From assembly GCA_019639155.1 (NCBI GenBank), contig JAHBSJ010000008.1, forward strand, positions 1 to 64,000: a stretch of DNA of 64,000 bases, written 5' to 3'. Positions 54,215 through 62,517 of the stretch are shown here, in pieces (the first letter of the stretch is position 1; the number at the start of each line of letters is the position of its first letter). Source of the DNA: Acidobacteriota bacterium (GTDB lineage Bacteria; Acidobacteriota; Blastocatellia; Pyrinomonadales; Pyrinomonadaceae). The position numbers and the translations under genes are program-made. The notes under the pieces are model-generated. The model had not been told where the DNA came from. It was given only the letters and a program-made list of their open reading frames with translations, and searched no databases.

Positions 54215-56131
54215 ATGGGCGAAAAGACCATATCGTTAGAATACGACGAAGCTCAGATGCGCACCTTTACTATGGGCGTGCTGCACGACCTGCAGGCTCT
54301 CGAAAAGATGCTGGAGAGCGGAATGTTCGAGGAGAATGTACTTCGCATAGGTGCCGAGCAGGAGATGTTCCTGGTTGACTCCGCAATGAGGCCGGCACCG
54401 ATAGCGATGGAGGTCATTGAAGCAGCCGGCGACACGAGGCTGACGACAGAGATCGGGCGCTTCAATCTGGAAGCAAACCTGAGTCCGCTTGAACTGAACG
54501 GTGACTGCCTGGCAAGGCTTGAAGCAGAGATATTGGATGTTTTGGATGTAGTACGGCATGCCGCGGGAGAATTTGGGGCTGACATATTGCTGGCGGGCAT
54601 CTTGCCCACAATTCAGGTCTCAGATCTGTCGGAAAAGAACTTAACACCGCTGCCGAGGTACCGCGAAATAAACCGTGTCGTAACAATGCTCCACGGCGAA
54701 GATAGGATCATTCAGATCAAGGGTCTGGATGAGCTTCAGTTGACCCTGCAGGACACCTTCACAGAATTCTGCAATACCAGTTTTCAAATTCACTTGCAGG
54801 TCGGAGCGAAAGATTTTGTACGGTATTACAATTGGGCTCAGGCCATTTCTGCTCCTGTCTTGGCATCGGCTGTAAATTCGCCGCTGCTGTTCGCTCACCG
54901 GCTTTGGCATGAAACCCGGATCGCACTTTTTCAGCACGCTGCCGACACACGGTCGCACATACATAAAGAAAGGAGCCAGCCGCCTCGCGTGAATTTCGGT
55001 GACCGATGGGTCAACGACTCGATAATAGAGGTTCTGCACGAAGACGCCGTCCGCTTCAGGATACTGCTGACGCAAGCTATCGAGGAGAACTCGGTTGAGA
55101 CACTTCAGAGAGGTGAAATTCCAAAGCTGGCTGCCTGGCGGCTTCACAACGGTACGATCTGGCGATGGAATCGTCCTTGCTACGGGGTCGAGAACGGCAA
55201 ACCGGGGCTGCGGATCGAGGCACGTTACCTCCCGTCGGGGCCTTCCGTCGTTGACGAGATGGCAAATGCGGCATTCTTTCTGGGGCTCATGACCGAATTA
55301 CCAGAGGAATTTGGGGACATTACCGAGTACATGTCCTTTGACGACGCGAAAAACAATTTCTACAACGTCGCCCGCTATGGCATGAACGGCCAGATATATG
55401 GACTTGACGGCAAAAGCCGTCGCGTGGGGAGGCTGATTCTAGAGGAACTGCTGCCGCGTGCCCGCAGAGGGCTGCGGCGTGTCGGTGTGGACGAGAACGA
55501 CAGCGAAAGACTTTTTGAAATACTGGAAAAACGAATAATAGCCGAGAAGACCGGTGCTTGCTGGATGATCGAATCCGTAACCGGAATGGACGAACGCGCA
55601 AAATGGAATGTGCGGTTAAGGTCGCTGACCTCTTCGATCAAGGAAAATCAGGAGAAAAATATGCCCGTACACGAATGGGAACCCGCGACCATACCGGAGC
55701 AGTCTGAGTGGATAGACAATTACAAGACCGTCGAACAGTTCATGGCCGTCGATCTGTTTACCGTGAGGCCTGAGGATGTCCTCGACCTCGCTGCCAGTCT
55801 AATGCATTGGAAACATGTCCGGCACGTTCCCGTGGAAGATGACGCGGGCAATCTTATCGGCATTGTCTCGCACCGTGATCTTTTGGAGCTTTTCGCTTTG
55901 GGAAAGATCCGCGGTCCTGCGGAATTGATAGTGCGGGACGTAATGAAGACAGATCTGATCACCATCGACCCCGAAACACCTACGCTGACCGCCTTGGAAT
56001 TGATGCGTGAAAAAAGGATCGGCTGTCTGCCCGTGGTCAAGGATAAAAAGTTGATCGGCCTGGTAACGGCGTATGACTTTTTGACCGTTTCAGCGAAACT
56101 TTTCGAAGAAAAACTCAGCAATGTTTTGTAA
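54215..56131 (+). CDS. GCS2-type glutamate-cysteine-ligase-like enzyme fused to two CBS domains
   Basis: The 638-residue product has a carboxylate-amine ligase domain of the GCS2/YbdK type at about 15-420 (VLRIGAEQEMFLVDSAMRPA, EIGRFNLEANLSPLEL, TSFQIHLQVGAKDFVRYYNW, LRIEARYLPSGPS). It is followed after a linker by paired CBS domains (about 505-565, MAVDLFTVRPEDVLDLAASL; about 575-635, MKTDLITIDPETPTLTALEL). CBS pairs usually sense adenosine nucleotides, so ligase activity may be set by energy charge. GCS2 enzymes join glutamate or related acids to amines; the partner is unknown. Operon with an amidohydrolase, which could reverse the bond. Confidence 0.85.
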   Translation: MGEKTISLEYDEAQMRTFTMGVLHDLQALEKMLESGMFEENVLRIGAEQEMFLVDSAMRPAPIAMEVIEAAGDTRLTTEIGRFNLEANLSPLELNGDCLARLEAEILDVLDVVRHAAGEFGADILLAGILPTIQVSDLSEKNLTPLPRYREINRVVTMLHGEDRIIQIKGLDELQLTLQDTFTEFCNTSFQIHLQVGAKDFVRYYNWAQAISAPVLASAVNSPLLFAHRLWHETRIALFQHAADTRSHIHKERSQPPRVNFGDRWVNDSIIEVLHEDAVRFRILLTQAIEENSVETLQRGEIPKLAAWRLHNGTIWRWNRPCYGVENGKPGLRIEARYLPSGPSVVDEMANAAFFLGLMTELPEEFGDITEYMSFDDAKNNFYNVARYGMNGQIYGLDGKSRRVGRLILEELLPRARRGLRRVGVDENDSERLFEILEKRIIAEKTGACWMIESVTGMDERAKWNVRLRSLTSSIKENQEKNMPVHEWEPATIPEQSEWIDNYKTVEQFMAVDLFTVRPEDVLDLAASLMHWKHVRHVPVEDDAGNLIGIVSHRDLLELFALGKIRGPAELIVRDVMKTDLITIDPETPTLTALELMREKRIGCLPVVKDKKLIGLVTAYDFLTVSAKLFEEKLSNVL

Positions 56132-56157
56132 TGAGTGAACTAACAAACGGAGGTAAT

Positions 56158-56487
56158 ATGTCTGCAGCAGCTACAAGAGACAATTGGTCCAACTTCATTT
56201 CCTATTTCAACACCGCAAACCACGGCCGCAAGACACGCTTGGGTGTCTTTGAGAACCCGGCAAACGTCGTAACTGACTATTGGATAGAAAGCGGCTTACC
56301 ATTTTCGGGAATAGACAAGGAAACTCGCGACGGTCGAACCAACCTCTTCATACGGGTTGGCACCATCTACCACACAGTTAATGACGTAAAACAGATATCA
56401 ATGCATCTTAGCCGGTTCTCGGACGAGGACGGCATCGACATTTCAAGTTCGGACGGCCGCGTTACTCTGCTTCGATTCGAGAACTAG
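56158..56487 (+). CDS. Small DUF5335-like protein
   Basis: The 109-residue soluble product begins with a helix (RDNWSNFISYFNTANHGRKT), then strands (RLGVFE, VTDYWIESGLPFSGIDKE) and ends ISSSDGRVTLLRFEN. The layout resembles the DUF5335 family; this is recognition by pattern, not a search. Strong GGAGG sits 5 bp before the ATG at 56158; an earlier ATG at 56131 overlaps the upstream stop (TAATG) but lacks a ribosome binding site. Third gene of the AstE/GCS2 operon. Confidence 0.6.
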   Translation: MSAAATRDNWSNFISYFNTANHGRKTRLGVFENPANVVTDYWIESGLPFSGIDKETRDGRTNLFIRVGTIYHTVNDVKQISMHLSRFSDEDGIDISSSDGRVTLLRFEN

Positions 56488-56512
56488 TCTGTCGAACATT
56501 CCTACGGCGGCA

Positions 56513-56530
56513 GCGCGTAAATTTACGCGC
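56513..56530. promoter_or_regulatory. 18-bp perfect palindrome upstream of CRP/FNR-type regulator
   Basis: GCGCGTAAATTTACGCGC is a perfect palindrome with extra flanking complement (GGC/GCC). There is no U-run after it, so it is either an operator or a factor-dependent terminator. It lies 25 bp past the DUF5335-like stop and 110 bp before the regulator gene. Confidence 0.5.
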
Positions 56531-56640
56531 CTTGCCCGAAAACTTCGCGACAACCGCGACAAAATCTTGTTAAATTGAACAAAATAGAGTAATTTGGTGG
56601 TGTTTTTCCCTTAAGTAAGTGGAATGAGGTTTGCTTTTGA

Positions 56641-57450
56641 ATGTTGCCGACAGGTCGCTTATACCTGTATGCGATAATGAGAAACTCTATTACTCTTAAC
56701 GGCGCGGCAAAGTGTACTGGCTGTGAGAATCGCTCACATAATTATTTTTGTGAGCTCCCGCATGAAGTCGGCAAAGCGCTTGACGCAATTAAATTTTCCA
56801 GATCGTTCCCAAAGGGCTCCATCATATTTCTTGAAGGTCAACCGGCCCATGGGGTTTACATTCTCTGCGAGGGAAAGGTAAAGATAACCTCGTCATCGCC
56901 CGATGGAAAGGTCATCATTTTAGACATCGTATCGCCGGGTTCTCTGATGGGGTTGAGTTCTGTTATGTCCGGGGGAAATTTTGAAACCACTGCGGCTTCG
57001 ATAGAAGATGCGGTGGTCAACTACATTTCCGCACCCGATTTTGACAGGTTCCTGCACGAGCATCCTGCAGCCTGCTTCAATGCTGCTGTTCAGTTGAGCA
57101 GCTCCCTCCGGCGCGCGACCAGGCAAGTCTGTGCACTTGGGTTAGGCGAATCGGTCGCCGACAAGCTTGCGACGCTGTTTTTGGACTGGTCCTCGGGAAT
57201 GCACTGCAATGGGAACAGCATAGTGATCCGAAATGCATTTACACATGAGGATATCGCTCGGATGATAGGAACATCTCGCGAGACGGTTACCCGAGCCCTT
57301 CGTACATTTCGTGAAATTGGCGTAGTCACCCTAAAGGGATCCGAGTTGGTTATTCATGACCGGGAAAGGCTTCGTTCGGTTATCGGTTGTCGTTTACAGG
57401 CCTCAAGAAACGATGGACTGAATATGAACGGGAACGGGAATGCTCTTTAA
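56641..57450 (+). CDS. CRP/FNR-family transcription regulator with N-terminal cysteine cluster
   Basis: The 269-residue product has an N-terminal cysteine cluster at C25, C28, C37 (KCTGCENRSHNYFCEL) that resembles, but is spaced differently from, the iron-sulfur ligands of FNR (CxxCx5C). A cyclic-nucleotide-type beta-roll spans about 48-165 (FPKGSIIFLEGQPAHGVYIL), then the dimer helix. The winged HTH FTHEDIARMIGTSRETVTRA (about 200-219) has the recognition sequence R-E-T-V-x-R, the same as E. coli CRP, which predicts TGTGA half-sites. Such a site lies just downstream, before the decaheme cytochrome gene. It may sense oxygen or redox; the ligand is unproven. Confidence 0.88.
   Translation: MLPTGRLYLYAIMRNSITLNGAAKCTGCENRSHNYFCELPHEVGKALDAIKFSRSFPKGSIIFLEGQPAHGVYILCEGKVKITSSSPDGKVIILDIVSPGSLMGLSSVMSGGNFETTAASIEDAVVNYISAPDFDRFLHEHPAACFNAAVQLSSSLRRATRQVCALGLGESVADKLATLFLDWSSGMHCNGNSIVIRNAFTHEDIARMIGTSRETVTRALRTFREIGVVTLKGSELVIHDRERLRSVIGCRLQASRNDGLNMNGNGNAL
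56722..56738. promoter_or_regulatory. TGTGAG-N5-CTCACA inverted repeat inside regulator coding start
   Basis: TGTGAG (56722-56727) and CTCACA (56733-56738) are perfect 6-bp arms in a 17-bp element, one base longer than the canonical 16-bp CRP/FNR site. It overlaps the codons for the cysteine cluster. It could be an autoregulatory roadblock or a coincidence of codon use. Confidence 0.35.
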
Positions 57451-57481
57451 TTTCTCGTTTATCTTCATTTTTATTGAAATT

Positions 57482-57497
57482 TGTGACATCGCTCACA
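57482..57497. promoter_or_regulatory. CRP/FNR-type operator before the decaheme cytochrome operon
   Basis: TGTGACATCGCTCACA is an exact TGTGA-N6-TCACA. A -10-like TATTAT follows at 57522-57527; with a transcription start near 57531-57534, the operator centre lies at about -41.5 to -44.5, the position used by class II activators. Confidence 0.8.
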
Positions 57498-57521
57498 TAT
57501 AAACCTCATCGACCCGCCTAG

Positions 57522-57527
57522 TATTAT
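57522..57527 (+). promoter_or_regulatory. Putative -10 of decaheme cytochrome operon
   Basis: TATTAT lies 24 bp after the CRP/FNR-type operator and 44 bp before the ATG at 57571. No good -35 hexamer is present, as expected for a promoter that needs an activator at that place. Confidence 0.5.
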
Positions 57528-57570
57528 CGCGGGGAAATGTTTTCCTCATCACTCTTTTCGGAGGCACAAC

Positions 57571-58599
57571 ATGGCTTCATCATTCAAAGTAAAGGTCGCT
57601 TTGCTGGCGGGATTTTCTGTCCTTGTTACTATTTGGGCAATTTCCGGCAGCTTCTCCCCGGCAATGGGGGTTTCGGTTAGTGAGGAAATGGCAGCGGCAG
57701 CTCCTGCGATTTCAGGCAATGCGGATGATTACGTAGGAAGTGAGGCTTGCCTCGCTTGTCACGAGGATCAGTCGAAGCACTTCGCCATGACAAAACACGC
57801 GAAGCTGAAGGATGTGCCAGCGTGGAAAGACAAAGTATTGGGCTGCGAGGCCTGTCACGGCCCCGGCAAGGCACATATTGAGGAGAACGATCCCAAGAAG
57901 ATCATCTCGTTCAAAGATAAGAACTCAAAAGAGATCTCTGAAACATGCCTTACCTGTCATTCAGGCAAAGAGGCTCATAATAACTTTCGCCGCGGCGAAC
58001 ATTGGCGCAACGATGTGGGCTGTACAGATTGCCACTCGTCGCACAGTGCCCCGGAGAATAATTTCCGTCCTGACTCCGTCGTTTTCGTAGGCGATGTATC
58101 CAGACAAAATCCCGGAAGGGCGCCGAATGCCATGCTTCGCCAGCCCGAACCGCAGTTGTGTATGAGCTGCCATACGGAAACACGTGCTCAGTTCAGCAAG
58201 CCATTTCATCACAAAGTTTTGGAAGGAGCCATGAACTGCACCAGCTGTCACAACGCTCACGGCGGATTTGAGTCAAAACAGGCAAAACTCGGCGTAGGAG
58301 CTGACACATCGTGTGTAAAATGTCACACAACTAAACAAGGCCCGTTCGTTTTCGAACACGCCCCGCTCAAAACAGAAGGCTGTGCCGCATGCCACGCTCC
58401 GCACGGATCGTCAAATCCGAAGATGCTCAATCGAGGCAACATCAGACAGTTGTGTCTGGAATGCCATAGCAACATCACTGAGCAACTGGCCCCCGGATTA
58501 CCGTCATTCCACAATCAGCTGACCGTCAGGTACAAGGAATGTACGACGTGTCATACAACGATTCACGGATCCAATTCAAGCAGATTCTTCTTTAGATAG
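57571..58599 (+). CDS. Decaheme c-type cytochrome, MtrA/DmsE type
   Basis: The 342-residue exported protein has an N-terminal signal (about 8-32) and ten CXXCH heme motifs: CLACH, CEACH, CLTCH, CTDCH, CMSCH, CTSCH, CVKCH, CAACH, CLECH, CTTCH. Length and heme count match MtrA/DmsE proteins (about 330 residues, 10 hemes), which sit inside an outer-membrane barrel and conduct electrons across the outer membrane. The next gene encodes such a barrel. A GGAGG site lies before the ATG, and a perfect TGTGA-N6-TCACA operator lies upstream. Confidence 0.93.
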   Translation: MASSFKVKVALLAGFSVLVTIWAISGSFSPAMGVSVSEEMAAAAPAISGNADDYVGSEACLACHEDQSKHFAMTKHAKLKDVPAWKDKVLGCEACHGPGKAHIEENDPKKIISFKDKNSKEISETCLTCHSGKEAHNNFRRGEHWRNDVGCTDCHSSHSAPENNFRPDSVVFVGDVSRQNPGRAPNAMLRQPEPQLCMSCHTETRAQFSKPFHHKVLEGAMNCTSCHNAHGGFESKQAKLGVGADTSCVKCHTTKQGPFVFEHAPLKTEGCAACHAPHGSSNPKMLNRGNIRQLCLECHSNITEQLAPGLPSFHNQLTVRYKECTTCHTTIHGSNSSRFFFR

Positions 58600-58617
58600 A
58601 GTGCATGCCGGAGGTAA

Positions 58618-60702
58618 ATGATGACTGAAAAAATATCAAGAGATCACGCAGTGTTCGGCTTGGCTAGTCCTTTGGGCCGCACTCTACTAATAATTGCGTT
58701 CGTTTCATTATTATATGTCCTCTCTGTTGCCGCACAGGCCCCGGAAGCATCTCCGACCACTGTGGGAGGCTACACGGTGACCGCGACGACCGAATTCGGC
58801 TGGCGGTGGAAGGATGTTTCAGGAAGCGAGAAAAAATATCGAAGCGATCTGAACTATAAACAAGGTTTCAGGACGTTCGATTCGAACATTCTATTTGAAG
58901 CCGAATCAGGTAAAGGCAAGTGGTTTGATTCACTTTTCATTACCAACACCGGTTGGGGCTCCGATCCTTCGGGATTCACACGCGTGAATATGGAACGGAC
59001 GGGCGCTTATAAATTCAATGCTAATGTTCGGCAGATCAAATATTTCAACGACCTGTCGAACGTTGCTTTGGGGCAGCACACAAGCAACACGAAGCACACC
59101 TTTGCAGATTTTGACGGCACTATCCTGCCGCAGAACGAAAAGATCCGCTTCATCTTGGGTGCCAGCTTTGGAAACATGAACGGTCCCGGTTTCAACACAT
59201 CGCGTGCCTACAGCGACGAATTTCCGGTCACCACCAACACTAAAAACCGAACCGACGATTATCGGGTCGGGATCGAAGGTAGGGTTGTTGGACTTAACTA
59301 TGGACTTACGCAGGGAGTCCGCAATTTCCGCGACAGGACGTTTTGGGAGCTGACTGCTCCGCATCCGGGAAATAACCCAACCAACAATGCGACCTTTGCG
59401 ACATTTCGGAGAGAGATGCCTACTGATGGAAAGACCTATTTCACACAGGGCTTCCTGAACAAGACGTTCGCTGAAAGGCTCGAGGTAACCGCCCGAGGCA
59501 TTTATGCCTCGACCGATTCGGCGATGTCTTTGTTCGAGACCATCACGGGCCGCGACAATTCGAACAATTTCGTTGACCTCGACCGGTTTCTGATCAATAG
59601 CTATGCGAAGCGGATCCAGAAGCGCGGCGATCTGGGCGCCACCTGGATGGCAACAAACGACTTTAGGATCTCTAACTCCTTCACCATCGACGCGTTTACG
59701 ATAAACGGAGGAGAAGATCTGGACAATGCCCTTTTCCGTCGCAATTCAGGCGGAACACCGCTTGCCACAGCGATCGTAAGGTCAAACGCATTCCGTATCA
59801 CTGATTACCTGAGATACTCGAATCTCGCAGAGGGCGATTATCAGGTAAACAGGTACTTCGGATTTCATGTCGGTTATCGTTTCACACATCGAAAGGTCGA
59901 TATTGCCGTTAGGGACACTACGCTGACGTCTCCGCCTTCCGGAACGAATCCGCGAATCGTGAACGAAACAGAGGAGAACAGCACCCACACGCTCATCGCG
60001 GGCGTCAAGATCAAGGTCAAAAAGTACGGTGCCATCTTCTCCAGTATCGAGAAAGGTACCGCCGATAACGTCTTTTCACGCGTGGAGAACTATAAGTTCA
60101 CCAACTACAAGGTTCGAGGCAGATTCACATTCAATAAAGTCGGCCTGAGCCTTTCAGCGATGACCAAGGACAATACAAACCCCTCCACCTTCCTTACGAA
60201 TCCGAATATCGACTTCACGACCCGCGTGAAGACACGATATTTCTCGAGTTCGATGGACTGGACACCCGCCGATGCAGTTATGCTGAGCGGCGGCTATTCG
60301 TACAGACATTTGGATAGCTACACACCGATCATATTGCCTCTCGGAGGAGTTCAAACACAGGGAACCAGCGAGTTTTTCGCCCGTGACCACTTCGGACACG
60401 TCGATATTTCGGTCAAGGCCGGACGCCGTGTCGGTTTCTATGGCAGCTATCGTATCAGCAAGGATAACGGCCAGGGATCACGTATCGGAGCTCTGCCTCA
60501 GAACTTGGTCGGGTCATATCCGATGTCATTTACTTCCCCAGAGATCAAGGTCTCCATTAAACTGAACCGGAACATTGATTGGAATGCCGGTTACCAATAC
60601 TACAAGTACAGCGACGTGCAAACTCCGTCGTTGAATTACCGATCACACCTGCCGTTCACATCGCTGAGGATCTTCTTTGGCGGACGAGCCAATGACAGAT
60701 GA
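58618..60702 (+). CDS. MtrB/PioB-type outer-membrane beta-barrel
   Basis: The 694-residue product has a signal sequence (about 20-41, ending VAAQA). The mature protein is a run of amphipathic strands with aromatic girdles typical of the MtrB/PioB sheath (TEFGWRWKDVSGSEKKYRSD; YKFNANVRQIKYFND; NAGYQYYKYSD) and ends SLRIFFGGRANDR. MtrB-like barrels hold the decaheme protein and let it reach the cell surface. The CxxC near the N-terminus of Shewanella MtrB is absent. It follows the decaheme gene by 18 bp with GGAGG; codons 1 and 2 are both ATG and either may start. No MtrC-like surface cytochrome follows; a terminator does. Confidence 0.85.
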   Translation: MMTEKISRDHAVFGLASPLGRTLLIIAFVSLLYVLSVAAQAPEASPTTVGGYTVTATTEFGWRWKDVSGSEKKYRSDLNYKQGFRTFDSNILFEAESGKGKWFDSLFITNTGWGSDPSGFTRVNMERTGAYKFNANVRQIKYFNDLSNVALGQHTSNTKHTFADFDGTILPQNEKIRFILGASFGNMNGPGFNTSRAYSDEFPVTTNTKNRTDDYRVGIEGRVVGLNYGLTQGVRNFRDRTFWELTAPHPGNNPTNNATFATFRREMPTDGKTYFTQGFLNKTFAERLEVTARGIYASTDSAMSLFETITGRDNSNNFVDLDRFLINSYAKRIQKRGDLGATWMATNDFRISNSFTIDAFTINGGEDLDNALFRRNSGGTPLATAIVRSNAFRITDYLRYSNLAEGDYQVNRYFGFHVGYRFTHRKVDIAVRDTTLTSPPSGTNPRIVNETEENSTHTLIAGVKIKVKKYGAIFSSIEKGTADNVFSRVENYKFTNYKVRGRFTFNKVGLSLSAMTKDNTNPSTFLTNPNIDFTTRVKTRYFSSSMDWTPADAVMLSGGYSYRHLDSYTPIILPLGGVQTQGTSEFFARDHFGHVDISVKAGRRVGFYGSYRISKDNGQGSRIGALPQNLVGSYPMSFTSPEIKVSIKLNRNIDWNAGYQYYKYSDVQTPSLNYRSHLPFTSLRIFFGGRANDR

Positions 60703-60735
60703 TCTCAGTCTCGTAGTAACCGCATCATCGCACAT

Positions 60736-60766
60736 CCGGCGGAGTTCCCCACTCCGCCGGTTTTTT
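60736..60766 (+). terminator. Rho-independent terminator after MtrB-like gene
   Basis: CCGGCGGAG (60736-60744) pairs with CTCCGCCGG (60752-60760), followed by TTTTTTG. It ends the regulator/cytochrome/barrel stretch and lies just before the 3' end of the convergent octaheme gene. Confidence 0.92.
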
Positions 60767-60775
60767 GTTCTATGA

Positions 60776-62392
60776 TCAATAACCGGGATTGCCTTTGTGG
60801 CATTCGGCACATTGGAATCTCGAAATATCACCGAGATTAAGAGGATGAACAAAGGCCTTATCGCCTTTGTGGCAAGCGGCGCATTGGTAGGTGTTCATCG
60901 TACCGAGTTCTACCGGATGCCTGAACACGCCGTTCTCTGGAACAAAGGTGCTTCCCGCATAAGTTTGACTCAAGGTCGTATGGCATACGGCACAGTCGTT
61001 TCTGATCGGCTTTCCTTCCTTGCTGAAATGCTGGCCGTCATGACATCGGAAACACCCTTGTGCGTTGAAATGGCCGATATTGTTGATGTGGGCACGCCAA
61101 TCGGTCTTCATCTCGGGGAAAAAGTATGTTTGATACAGCCGCTGCACTTCGGAAACTGCGGCCGCGACAGCCGCTCCTTTAGAAGCGAAAACATCAGGGT
61201 GCGTCGTCTGGTAATACTGATTTATGTCGCGAGCGATCGCTGCCAGCGCCTCATCCTTTGTTTCGTATTCCTTTGCGAGAGCATCAACGGCCCTTGCCTT
61301 GAGGAACGGAATGCTCTGATCCAGCTTACCGGCATCAAACGCAACATCAACAGCTCTTGCCGGCGATAGATAATCGTGAGCCGGACGGCTGTGGCAGTCG
61401 ACACAGTCCATTTTCCGCTGCGGCATCTTATCGATCTCTGCCTGTGACGCCGTGAAATCGGCCGTTCGATATTCCGTCACCTTTCCTGTCGCATCAGTGA
61501 ACCTGACCCAGGGGATCACCTGACGCCGCTCATCGGAATAAACGAATTCCACGTCATTAGATAGATTCATATGCCAGTGAATTCCGCCGACAGGCCCGCC
61601 CGCTGCGTTCCCGCCGCCGACCTTTAGCAGCATACGGGTTTGATTCAGCGTGTTAGCCTCGTCGTAGGCGTAATGGTTAAAGATCTTCAAAACGTCACCA
61701 TGGTATTTTTCGGACCAATGACATTTTTGACACGTTTCGGTCGCTGAGCGGAGGTTGTGTATCGGAGTTTGTATCGGACGGTTGTAGTGGCCCGTCATCA
61801 CACCGTAGAGCTGCCGCATACCGGACAACTTTGCCTGCACGTAAGCATCAGCACCGCTGCCGACGTGGCATTCCACGCAAGCGATGCTTGCATGCGGAGA
61901 TGCCTGGTAGGAAACAAACTCCGGTTCCATGACCGTATGGCAGGCTTGGCCGCAAAATACGACGCTTTCCGTATATTCGAACGCACGGTAGCTGCCGAAT
62001 GCAGAAAGGAACAAAAAAGCGAACGAAAGGCAGCCGAAGGCGATAAGAGTGCGTCGGCGCTTAGGGTCGTTCAGATCGATGATCGGAAAAGGAGCGATAT
62101 CCTCGGGAGCCTTGTTCCGGCGTCGACGCCTTTCGATCAGAGCCCCAAGCACAACGAGAAACAGCCCGAAAACCAGGACACTCGGTACAAAAATGAATGT
62201 AACAAGGTCCGTATACGGGTTATCTGACTCGCCCGTGAGTTCGATCATGAACAGCAGAACAAAGCTCGTAGAACTTGCTGCCGCAATAGCGATGCCGACG
62301 AAACTGATATAGTTTCGCAACAGACTGGGCATGACCACAGCCTTTCCGTCTTCGGGATTTTCGGATTCGCGCCTTTCGTTTTCTTCTTTCAT
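60776..62392 (-). CDS. Inner-membrane multiheme cytochrome, NapC/ImcH-like
   Basis: The 538-residue product has three helices near the N-terminus (about 28-51, 64-86, 114-133), followed by a periplasmic heme domain with seven CXXCH motifs (CVECH, CQKCH, CVDCH, CFRCH, CAVCH, CAACH, CAECH) plus one CX3CH (CGQACH, C147/C151/H152) at its beginning, followed by TVMEPEF as in NapC/NirT-type quinol oxidases. It could take electrons from the menaquinol pool and pass them to periplasmic carriers. Family placement (ImcH-like) is by pattern only. Convergent with the barrel gene; downstream of the small cytochrome c gene. Confidence 0.85.
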   Translation of the reverse strand: MKEENERRESENPEDGKAVVMPSLLRNYISFVGIAIAAASSTSFVLLFMIELTGESDNPYTDLVTFIFVPSVLVFGLFLVVLGALIERRRRRNKAPEDIAPFPIIDLNDPKRRRTLIAFGCLSFAFLFLSAFGSYRAFEYTESVVFCGQACHTVMEPEFVSYQASPHASIACVECHVGSGADAYVQAKLSGMRQLYGVMTGHYNRPIQTPIHNLRSATETCQKCHWSEKYHGDVLKIFNHYAYDEANTLNQTRMLLKVGGGNAAGGPVGGIHWHMNLSNDVEFVYSDERRQVIPWVRFTDATGKVTEYRTADFTASQAEIDKMPQRKMDCVDCHSRPAHDYLSPARAVDVAFDAGKLDQSIPFLKARAVDALAKEYETKDEALAAIARDINQYYQTTHPDVFASKGAAVAAAVSEVQRLYQTYFFPEMKTDWRAHINNIGHFNAQGCFRCHDGQHFSKEGKPIRNDCAVCHTTLSQTYAGSTFVPENGVFRHPVELGTMNTYQCAACHKGDKAFVHPLNLGDISRFQCAECHKGNPGY

Positions 62393-62435
62393 AACTTAGT
62401 TTAACACCCAAGAACAGCTGACCAGCGCAAATAAC

Positions 62436-62486
62436 CCAAAACCCGCGATCGGCGTAAGCAAAAGTGCACGATTCGGCGGGTTTTGG
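62436..62486. repeat. 11-bp inverted repeat between small cytochrome c and octaheme genes
   Basis: CCAAAACCCGC (62436-62446) is perfectly inverted by GCGGGTTTTGG (62476-62486) with a 29-nt loop. In minus-strand RNA it forms a long stem-loop between the two genes, possibly a stability or processing element. No U-run follows. Confidence 0.5.
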
Positions 62487-62517
62487 TGTCTGTGTTCGAC
62501 GTCCGAAGCGCCGGCTG

